From UBA3940 sp964506005 (lineage in GTDB: Bacteria; Chloroflexota; Anaerolineae; Aggregatilineales; UBA3940), in assembly GCA_964506005.1 (NCBI GenBank), contig CAZDLX010000205.1:1-6058 (forward strand): a stretch of DNA of 6,058 nucleotides, in the 5' to 3' direction. Positions 1 through 4,697 of this stretch are shown here, in pieces (the first letter of the stretch is position 1; every line of letters begins with the position of its first letter). The notes beneath the pieces were generated by a model. It searched no databases and was not told where the DNA came from. It worked only from the letters and a program-made list of their open reading frames with translations. The translations under genes and the position numbers were made by a program.

Positions 1-375
1 CAGGTCGCCTTTCGTCATGAGCAGCAGCCTGTGGGTGCCAGCCAGCGCGGCGAGCGTCTCCTCGACGTGCGGAAAGAGTTCCATCGGCGTGTCGAGCATC
101 TCGCGCGCCCAGCCGATGATGCGCTGGATGTCGGCGGCGGCGATGCGCCCTTCAGACAGCTCGATTGCCGTCTCGATCATCGAGAGCGTGAAGCCCTTCA
201 CCCCGTAGCCGAATATCTCCAGGTTGCGCATTTCCGTCTGGTGCAGCGCCCGGTCGACCTCTTCGGCGGGGCGGTACGGCTCCAGCAGCGCGCGGAAGCG
301 CGCCTGCGTGCCGATATACAGCGTCTCGCTGTGCCACAGCGTATCGTCTGCATCAAAGGCGATGGCGTCCAGCAT
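1..375 (-). CDS. HAD-superfamily hydrolase, N-terminal part (runs off the left edge)
   Basis: The first 125 codons of a haloacid dehalogenase-like hydrolase are present and the 3' end lies outside the window. Seen: HAD motif I, FDADDTLW, at residues 7-14. D8 would be the aspartyl nucleophile and D10 the acid/base. A helical cap-like segment follows (about residues 20-95), and then motif II, LLLMTKGD, ending at residue 124 with T121 as the conserved Thr. Motif III Lys and the motif IV acidic pair must lie beyond the edge. Such proteins are usually about 220-240 aa, so roughly half is missing. The ATG is supported by AGGA at 383-386, 7 nt upstream. It follows the PAP2 gene after a 33-bp gap and is probably cotranscribed with it. 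The family hydrolyses phosphate esters or, more rarely, carbon-halogen bonds; the substrate cannot be told. A phosphatase is most likely, by inference. Confidence 0.87.
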   Translation of the reverse strand, partial: MLDAIAFDADDTLWHSETLYIGTQARFRALLEPYRPAEEVDRALHQTEMRNLEIFGYGVKGFTLSMIETAIELSEGRIAAADIQRIIGWAREMLDTPMELFPHVEETLAALAGTHRLLLMTKGDL

Positions 376-408
376 GGTGCAATCCTGTCTGTCTACTCTG
401 CCGCACGG

Positions 409-936
409 CTATATGTTAATCACGAGCAGCCACATCGTCAGGGCCATCGTAATGCCGAGCACAAAGCCGCTGATGGCGTCCGAGAAGAAGTGGACGCCCA
501 GAATCACCCGTGAGAAGGCGACGGCGACCCCCCAGATGACGAACAGCACGCCGAACCAGGTTGGGCCGAGCAGCAGCGCCATCATGGCCATCGAGCCGCC
601 GCGCGCCGAGTGCCCCGAGGGGAACGAGTACGGGTCCAGGCGGCGGTACATCTGCCCCCACTCGCCGACGGGCCGGCTGCGCCGCACCAGGAACTTGAGC
701 GTCTGCACGACGAGAAAGGTGAGCACGTCCGTCGCAAGCATAACGATGACGCGCACGCGCCATTCAGGCCCGCCGAGTAAAAACAGCACCCCCAGAAAGA
801 GCAGGAAGGGCAGCCCATCGCCGGAGTGCGTGATGACCATGGCGAGCGTGCGCCGCCAGTCGGGCGTCTCGCCGAGATACAGCGCCGACGAGATGCGCTC
901 GTCCCCCGCGGCCAACCACGTGTTAAGTTTGTACAT
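409..936 (-). CDS. PAP2-family membrane phosphatase
   Basis: A 175-aa integral membrane protein of the type 2 phosphatidic acid phosphatase family. All three family motifs are visible: KX6RP at K81-P89 (KFLVRRSRP), PSGH at 106-109, and SRX5HX3D at S142-D153 (SRVILGVHFFSD). By family knowledge H149 is the nucleophile that forms the phospho-histidine, H109 the proton donor, and K81, R88 and R143 bind phosphate. Hydrophobic segments lie at about 42-56, 61-80, 112-124, 126-141 and 155-175. Members dephosphorylate lipid phosphates such as phosphatidic acid or polyprenyl diphosphates, usually at the outer membrane face. The start overlaps the end of the glycosyltransferase gene by 14 bp, which suggests translational coupling; no clear Shine-Dalgarno precedes it. 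Next to a GT2 enzyme, recycling of a lipid carrier is plausible but unproven. Confidence 0.95.
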   Translation of the reverse strand: MYKLNTWLAAGDERISSALYLGETPDWRRTLAMVITHSGDGLPFLLFLGVLFLLGGPEWRVRVIVMLATDVLTFLVVQTLKFLVRRSRPVGEWGQMYRRLDPYSFPSGHSARGGSMAMMALLLGPTWFGVLFVIWGVAVAFSRVILGVHFFSDAISGFVLGITMALTMWLLVINI

Positions 937-1921
937 CCGGCTTGGAGCGAGCTAGCCGCCAGTCAGACGGACGATTACGCAGACGCCAGCGCAGCCCCGC
1001 CGGGTAGCCAGCCATTTTCGCCAGGTCGCCGACGACGCGGATCACCGGCACCCACAGCGCCGCGATCAGCTTGCCTCGCGCGCCGAGCACGTGCCACTGG
1101 TTCCGCAGGCGGCGGTAAGGCGTCCGGACCATCGCCGCCAGCCCCGCCAGCAGCCCGAGCAGCCACAGCGGGCTGCGCAGGATGGCCAGCGCGAGCAGCA
1201 GCGGCCCGGCAACCAGATAGGTGGCATAGCGAACCAGGTGCCGTTCCGCGAAGAGGTTGGCCTTGCCGTCGCCGCGGGCGTACTGGTAGTACTGCTTCCA
1301 GAAGGCGCGCAGCGTCGGGCGCGGGCGGAAGTACGCGACCGCGCCGGGCGCGAAGGCGAACGGGCCGCACCGGGCGTGCAGCCGGAAGTCGAGAATGAGG
1401 TCCTCGCAGAAGTCCAGCCATTCCGGGTAACCGCCGACCTCTTCGAGGGCGGCGCGCCGGAAGGCGACGGACCGGCTCGACGGCATGAAGCGCGCCGGGT
1501 CGATGTCGCGCAGCTCGGGCAGCACGGTTGCGCCCATCGCCACCTCGAACGGCGAGCGGGTGTCGGGCAGGAAGAACCCGGCGACGACGTGCGTCTCCGG
1601 CGAGTCTTCGAACGGCGCGACGATGCGTTCCAGCCAGTGCGGGTCAAGCCTCACGCCGGCGTCTGTCACCGCGATGATGTCGTGCCGGGCCTCGGCGATA
1701 GCCGTGTTGCGCCCTTCGGAGATGTTCGCGCTGGGCCGCACCACGACGCGCAGCGGCAGGCGGTCGGCATACGACTCCAGCACGCTGACGGTGCTATCCG
1801 TCGAGCCGCCGTCACAGAACACGATCTCGTCCGGCTGGCGGGTCTGGCTGGCGATGCTTTCGAGGAGAGGGCGGATCGAGTCGCCCTCGTTGAGGACTGT
1901 GGCAATGAGTGATACACGCAT
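923..1921 (-). CDS. GT2-family glycosyltransferase with C-terminal membrane segments
   Basis: A 332-aa family 2 glycosyltransferase with a GT-A fold. It opens with the nucleotide-sugar binding strand RVSLIATVLNEG (residues 2-13). DGGSTDST follows at 37-44, then TDAG at 86-89, which sits where the metal-binding DXD is normally found (D87, with another Asp at 93). EVGGYPEW is at 161-168, and a likely catalytic-base ED pair at 173-174 lies in FCEDLILDF. The motif YYQYARGDGKA (211-221) is in the usual QxxRW position. Two hydrophobic stretches (about 231-265 and 284-299) and a basic C-terminal tail suggest membrane association. The family transfers a sugar from an NDP-sugar to lipid or polysaccharide acceptors; donor and acceptor cannot be told. 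It is first in a three-gene unit with PAP2 and HAD genes. No Shine-Dalgarno precedes the ATG, and a TATAAT box lies only 6 nt away, which fits a leaderless mRNA. Confidence 0.92.
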   Translation of the reverse strand: MRVSLIATVLNEGDSIRPLLESIASQTRQPDEIVFCDGGSTDSTVSVLESYADRLPLRVVVRPSANISEGRNTAIAEARHDIIAVTDAGVRLDPHWLERIVAPFEDSPETHVVAGFFLPDTRSPFEVAMGATVLPELRDIDPARFMPSSRSVAFRRAALEEVGGYPEWLDFCEDLILDFRLHARCGPFAFAPGAVAYFRPRPTLRAFWKQYYQYARGDGKANLFAERHLVRYATYLVAGPLLLALAILRSPLWLLGLLAGLAAMVRTPYRRLRNQWHVLGARGKLIAALWVPVIRVVGDLAKMAGYPAGLRWRLRNRPSDWRLARSKPDVQT

Positions 1922-1927
1922 GGCCTG

Positions 1928-1933
1928 ATTATA
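1928..1933 (-). promoter_or_regulatory. -10 box (TATAAT) for the glycosyltransferase unit
   Basis: A perfect TATAAT reads leftward in the 47-bp gap between the response regulator stop and the glycosyltransferase ATG. Only 6 nt separate it from the ATG, so transcription from it would start at or next to the A of the start codon. No good -35 is seen; the nearest is TTCGCC at 1953-1958 with an overlong 19-bp spacer. In DNA this GC-rich a perfect -10 is unlikely by chance, but function is inferred. Confidence 0.5.
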
Positions 1934-1968
1934 ACCGTGCCAGACGCGGCGAGGCGAACGAGACTCGC

Positions 1969-2844
1969 CTACTCCACGAGCAGGGTCTGGGGGGCGGCCA
2001 GCAGCGCGCGCTTGACCTCGCCGGCATCGTCCGCGGCTGGCGGCGCACCCGCCCGTGCGATGGACAGCGCCAGCCGCTCGACGCTGTGCGCGTACGGCCC
2101 GCGGTCGCTGGCGGGGTAGAACAGATCGAGCGTGCCGTGCAGCCGCTCCGCGATGCGGTCGCTCAGCGCGGCGGCGAGCCTCGCCGGCGCGACGAGCACG
2201 AACAGGTCGTCGTCGAGGTGGCCGCAGAACCCGTCTTCGCCGCAGATCTCGTCTGAGGCGCCGGCCAGCGTCAGGCTGATCACGCGGAGCACGTCGTCGC
2301 TGGCGACGAACCCGTACGACTCGCGGAAGGCTGCCAGCCCGCGCAGTGAAACGACCAGCAGCTCGCGCGAGCCGGGCGGCACGCCTCCCAGGCTGTGCAG
2401 CACCTGGAGCACCTGCTCGCGCTCGGGCAGCCCGGTGATCGGGTTGGCCGTCTGGAGCCGGGCGGCGCGGTCGAGGGCGTTGCGCACCCGCAGGCGCAGC
2501 TCCTGCACGTCGAAGGGCTTGGTCATGTAGTCGGTAACGCCGAGCGCGAGCCCCTGCAGCCGTTCGGGGCGGGTGCGGTACTCGGTCAGGAAGATGATGG
2601 GCACGTGCCGGGTGACGTGTCGCTCGCGGAGGCGGCGAGAGACTTCAAAGCCGTCGAGGTCGGGCAGGCCGATGTCGAGCACGATCAGGTCTGGCGGCTG
2701 CTCGGTGGCCATCTCAAGAGCCTGCATCCCCCAGCCCGTCGACGCGACGGCATAGCCCTGCGCATCGAAAAATGCGCCGAGCATGTCGGCCAGATCGACG
2801 TCATCTTCGACGATCAGCAGTTGGGGTGGCTCACTTCTCCGCAA
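1969..2844 (-). CDS. Response regulator: REC receiver plus degenerate GGDEF domain
   Basis: A 291-aa two-domain protein. Residues 8-125 form a complete CheY-like receiver: acidic residues E13-D15, phosphoacceptor D57 in LIVLDIGLPD, T87 in FLTEY and K109 in MTKPF. Residues 126-291 resemble a diguanylate cyclase domain. NPITGLPER (134-142) matches the usual DPLTGLPNR entry motif, but the active-site GGDEF is replaced by DDDLF (211-215), so cyclic-di-GMP synthesis is not expected. The output is therefore probably protein or nucleotide binding. Translation appears to begin at TTG (2842-2844), with no clear Shine-Dalgarno. An in-frame stop lies five codons upstream and the receiver starts at once, so there is little room for another start. 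It follows the roadblock gene after a 131-bp gap holding strong hairpins. No histidine kinase is nearby, so its phosphodonor is unknown. Confidence 0.92.
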   Translation of the reverse strand: MRRSEPPQLLIVEDDVDLADMLGAFFDAQGYAVASTGWGMQALEMATEQPPDLIVLDIGLPDLDGFEVSRRLRERHVTRHVPIIFLTEYRTRPERLQGLALGVTDYMTKPFDVQELRLRVRNALDRAARLQTANPITGLPEREQVLQVLHSLGGVPPGSRELLVVSLRGLAAFRESYGFVASDDVLRVISLTLAGASDEICGEDGFCGHLDDDLFVLVAPARLAAALSDRIAERLHGTLDLFYPASDRGPYAHSVERLALSIARAGAPPAADDAGEVKRALLAAPQTLLVE

Positions 2845-2906
2845 GATGGTATCCAGTCATCACGCAGTTGGTCGGCGCGCAGGGCGGGCGGAGAAGGCGG
2901 GTGGGG

Positions 2907-2956
2907 CCTGTGGGCGACCACAGGGGGCGAAATCCATCGGGCGCTCGCCCCCTGTG
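2907..2956. promoter_or_regulatory. Two mutually exclusive hairpins between the roadblock and response regulator genes
   Basis: This 50-bp stretch holds a perfect 12-bp inverted repeat, CACAGGGGGCGA (2919-2930) with its complement at 2945-2956, around a 14-nt loop. It also holds a perfect 7-bp inverted repeat, CCTGTGG (2907-2913) and CCACAGG (2918-2924), around GCGA. The two share 2919-2924, so only one can form at a time. The location is just after the roadblock stop and before the regulator start, in a leftward transcript. No T-tract follows on either strand, so it is not a standard intrinsic terminator. A role as attenuator, RNA-stability element or protein site is inferred. Confidence 0.5.
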
Positions 2957-2975
2957 TGATAGCAGGCAGCCAGAT

Positions 2976-3347
2976 TTAGACGAGCGGCGTCAGGTCCTCG
3001 ACCGCGCGCTTCATGTCGAGGAAAATGAGGCCCAGCTTGGCGTCCTTCCGGGCCAGGACGGTCAGCACCGCTTCTTCGCCGAGGGCCATCAGCACAACGT
3101 ACCCGTTCTCGCCCTTGATAAAGACCTGTTCGAGTACACCGCGGCCCAGCTCGCCCGCGATGCGCTCGCCGAGCGAGAGCATCGCCGCGGACATGGCTGC
3201 GACGCGGTCTTCCTCGACGTCGGCGGGCATCGACGAGGCGATGCTCAGGCCATCAACGCTGATAATGGCGGCTGCCTCTACGGAAGGCGAGCTTACCTGC
3301 AGGTCGCGCAGCCGCTCGATCATTTGCTCAGTGCGAGACTTGGTCAC
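2976..3347 (-). CDS. Roadblock/LC7 domain protein (MglB-like)
   Basis: A 123-aa single-domain protein filling the usual length of bacterial roadblock/LC7 proteins. Features of the family are seen in order: an N-terminal helix (residues 5-17), VEAAAIISVDGLSIAS (23-38), the helix EEDRVAAMSAAMLSLGERIA (45-64), ELGRG (66-70), VFIKGENGYVVLMALG (75-90), AVLTVLA (93-99) and KLGLIFLDM (104-112). Family members dimerise and act as activators or scaffolds of small Ras-like GTPases, as MglB does for MglA and Ragulator for Rag. No GTPase gene is in the window. I chose the GTG at 3345-3347 because GAGGAG (3356-3361) lies 8 nt upstream and the domain starts here. Codons further up, to 3500, encode low-complexity residues and cross the promoter. 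It lies between the V4R and response regulator genes on the same strand, suggesting joint signalling. Confidence 0.94.
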   Translation of the reverse strand: MTKSRTEQMIERLRDLQVSSPSVEAAAIISVDGLSIASSMPADVEEDRVAAMSAAMLSLGERIAGELGRGVLEQVFIKGENGYVVLMALGEEAVLTVLARKDAKLGLIFLDMKRAVEDLTPLV

Positions 3348-3422
3348 GGTCGAAACTCCTCGCGGTGTCAATTCCAGATCAGGCTGTCTCTGGTTCAGGC
3401 GTCTGGTTGTGGTTGCGTTGGT

Positions 3423-3445
3423 GCGCGGCGGTGCCACCACCGCGC
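3423..3445. other. Hairpin at the 5' end of the roadblock mRNA leader
   Basis: GCGCGG (3423-3428) pairs with CCGCGC (3440-3445). After one mismatch the stem continues for three more pairs (3430-3432 with 3436-3438) around a 3-nt loop. It sits directly downstream of the start site predicted at about 3449, so it would cap the 5' end of the roadblock transcript. A stabilising role is inferred. Confidence 0.4.
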
Positions 3446-3455
3446 GATCAAAGCC

Positions 3456-3484
3456 AGTATAGTACAAGCCGTATGGCGGGGCAA
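3456..3484 (-). promoter_or_regulatory. Sigma-70-type promoter for the roadblock gene
   Basis: On the minus strand TTGCCC (3479-3484) and TATACT (3456-3461) are separated by exactly 17 bp, matching TTGACA/TATAAT at 4 of 6 and 5 of 6 positions. Transcription would begin near 3449 and give a leader of about 100 nt before the GTG at 3347. The promoter lies between the V4R stop codon and the roadblock gene, so the roadblock gene could be expressed independently of V4R. Confidence 0.55.
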
Positions 3485-3509
3485 CGGCGATGCATGGCAC
3501 CGGCGATGC
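3485..3509. repeat. 9-bp direct repeat abutting the roadblock promoter
   Basis: CGGCGATGC occurs at 3485-3493 and again at 3501-3509, a 16-bp period with 7 bp between copies. The first copy begins at the base next to the -35 box (3479-3484), and the second ends 12 bp before the V4R stop codon. Tandem sites just upstream of -35 are typical of activator binding; no regulator can be named. Confidence 0.45.
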
Positions 3510-3521
3510 GCCCCGCCGCAG

Positions 3522-4472
3522 CTACTCGACGGGCACCTTCTCGATCTTGATCACGCAGTTTTTGCCGCCCATCGCCATGCATTCGGTTTCGAGCAGGCGG
3601 AACTTCTTGCCGTTCGTCGTCCAGGCCAGCGCCGCCTGCAGCACGCCGATGGCCAGGTGGCACACCGGCTCGTGGTCGTGGCGGCCCCAGCACACCGGGC
3701 AGCGCGTGATGCGCCAGATCCAGTGCTTCTCGTCCTCGTCAACCTCGACGACCTGGTCGCTCACGGTATTGAAGAACTTCGAGAAGAACTCCAGGCCGAG
3801 CTTGACCTTGCCCTCCAGCGAGCCGACGCGCATGGCGACCTGCGCGGCTGCCGCCACGCTCTTGAACTGGGACAGCCCCTCCAGGAAGGCCTGCTCGCCC
3901 GCCCGCACGGCGAACACGCGCGCCCCGCGTGGGCCGTACATGTCCCAGATGGCCTGCTGGAGCTGCCCCACGCCGATGAACGGAAAGGCCTTTTTCATGT
4001 TGTCCGGCGGGTAGTTGCCGATATATTCGGGGATGTGCGCCATGTTGAGCATCGCGTTGACGCCCTGGCGGCCCATGACTTCCTCAGCGGAGGTCAGGAT
4101 GATGCGCGCCCACTTGTTCGGGTAGTAGTAGGTGCGCTCGGGCTGAGCCGGCGCGGCAGGCGCAGCTGGCGCGGCGGGCGGCTCCGGTTTGGCCGCAGCC
4201 GGCGGCTCGGGCGGAGCGGGTGGCTCCGGCGCGGCTTTGGCGGGCGGCTCGGGTGGGAGCGGTGCAGCCTGCGCGGGCCCGGCCTGTGGCTGGCTCGCCG
4301 CGGGAGAAGGAGCGCCTCCAGCAGAAGGGCCGCCGGCCGAAGAGCCGCCGGCAGCAGGCGTCGTCTGAGTGCCGTTGTCGTCGGGTTTGGTGGCAGGCGG
4401 GTTGGTGTTCTCGTCCGGTTCGCCGGTTGTGTTCGCGTGGGCTGCTTGCTCGGTGGGCTTGTCTTCAGACAT
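3522..4472 (-). CDS. V4R-domain protein with a long Pro/Ala-rich N-terminal linker
   Basis: A 316-aa protein. Residues 1-35 are polar and acidic, 36-60 are Gly/Ser/Ala-rich and 61-112 are dominated by PPEPPA-like and AAP units, so about a third of the protein should be disordered. The folded part starts at YYYPNKW (115-121). It includes MYGPRGARVFAVRAG (178-192) and ends in a Cys-rich region: CPVC (258-261), C271 in VCHLAIG, C298 in ETECMAMGG and C306. This spacing is characteristic of V4R (4-vinyl reductase) domains, which share a fold with Bet3/TRAPP subunits and bind small hydrophobic molecules in regulators such as XylR and DmpR. The cysteines may bind metal. No catalytic domain is fused, so sensing or scaffolding is inferred. 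The ATG is preceded by GGAGAA (4477-4482). An upstream extension would run antisense into the methyltransferase gene and is rejected. The roadblock gene follows. Confidence 0.92.
   Translation of the reverse strand: MSEDKPTEQAAHANTTGEPDENTNPPATKPDDNGTQTTPAAGGSSAGGPSAGGAPSPAASQPQAGPAQAAPLPPEPPAKAAPEPPAPPEPPAAAKPEPPAAPAAPAAPAQPERTYYYPNKWARIILTSAEEVMGRQGVNAMLNMAHIPEYIGNYPPDNMKKAFPFIGVGQLQQAIWDMYGPRGARVFAVRAGEQAFLEGLSQFKSVAAAAQVAMRVGSLEGKVKLGLEFFSKFFNTVSDQVVEVDEDEKHWIWRITRCPVCWGRHDHEPVCHLAIGVLQAALAWTTNGKKFRLLETECMAMGGKNCVIKIEKVPVE
4148..4286 (-). repeat. Low-complexity Pro/Ala/Glu-coding repeat in the V4R gene
   Basis: The DNA for residues about 63-109 of the V4R protein is made of imperfect short repeats such as GGCGGCTC and GGCGCGGC on the plus strand. 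They encode PPEPPA, PAPPEPPA and APAAP units. The segment looks like an extended flexible linker and may vary in length between relatives through slippage. Confidence 0.6.
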
Positions 4473-4544
4473 GCGGTTCTCCAGGCTGAGTTCGCAGAGC
4501 GGTCTTGCCGCCGCCCGGTGACGCGACCGCCGGCGGTGGGCGGT

Positions 4545-4573
4545 TTGGTGGCGGCGGGTGAGTGCTATAGAAT
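4545..4573 (+). promoter_or_regulatory. Candidate promoter for the RNA methyltransferase-like gene
   Basis: TTGGTG (4545-4550) and TAGAAT (4568-4573) are spaced by 17 bp, matching the consensus at 3 of 6 and 5 of 6 positions. The predicted start near 4580 gives a leader of about 118 nt containing several hairpins. The -35 match is weak. Confidence 0.38.
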
Positions 4574-4584
4574 CGTGCTTACTT

Positions 4585-4660
4585 CCGGGCCCGGTGGCCC
4601 GGCTTGCCTGCCAAGCATAGTGCGGCTTAGATGAGCTTGCAAGTGGGTGAGTACCTACCC
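4585..4660 (+). other. Structured leader upstream of the RNA methyltransferase-like gene
   Basis: Three short hairpins lie in a row. CCGGGC (4585-4590) pairs with GCCCGG (4597-4602). GCTTG (4602-4606) pairs with CAAGC (4612-4616), sharing base 4602 with the first stem. GGGT (4645-4648) pairs with ACCC (4657-4660). The palindrome CTTGCAAG is at 4636-4643. I recognise no riboswitch or leader family; regulation through structure is inferred. The rest of the 225-bp gap (4473-4697) holds only the promoter candidates and a weak small ORF. Confidence 0.3.
4614..4642 (-). promoter_or_regulatory. Candidate promoter for the V4R gene
   Basis: On the minus strand TTGCAA (4637-4642) and TATGCT (4614-4619) are separated by 17 bp, each matching the consensus at 4 of 6 positions. 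Transcription would begin near 4607 with a leader of about 135 nt. The -35 lies inside the palindrome CTTGCAAG (4636-4643). It faces the candidate promoter at 4545-4573, so the two transcripts would overlap. Confidence 0.33.
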
Positions 4661-4686
4661 GCCTCCCTGCCGCTGAGCCGGAGAAC

Positions 4687-4691
4687 AGGAG
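4687..4691 (+). promoter_or_regulatory. Ribosome binding site fixing the GTG start of the methyltransferase-like gene
   Basis: AGGAG is placed 6 nt before the GTG at 4698-4700. It decides for this start over the in-frame ATG at codon 12, which would cut into the TRAM domain. Confidence 0.8.
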
Positions 4692-4697
4692 CCGACG

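Noticed and set aside
1091..1912. 273-aa open frame on the plus strand
   Set aside because: Antisense to the glycosyltransferase, with no recognisable domain and an Arg/Gly/Ala-rich composition.
1952..1970. Inverted repeat AGGCGA/TCGCCT at the response regulator stop codon, a possible terminator
   Set aside because: The stem is only 6 bp and no T-tract follows on the minus strand, so terminator function is not supported.
3366..3371. Perfect TTGACA on the minus strand just before the roadblock gene
   Set aside because: The position 17 bp downstream reads CGTGAC at the start codon, which is not a -10 box, so it is probably chance.
3348..3500. Upstream extension of the roadblock frame to 174 aa
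   Set aside because: It would cross the predicted promoter and leader, encodes no domain, and the GTG at 3347 has GAGGAG at ideal spacing.
2772..4634. 620-aa open frame on the plus strand
   Set aside because: It is antisense to the response regulator, roadblock and V4R genes, all with clear domains on the other strand. Its composition (runs of Arg, Gly, His and Ala) is typical of a shadow frame in GC-rich DNA.
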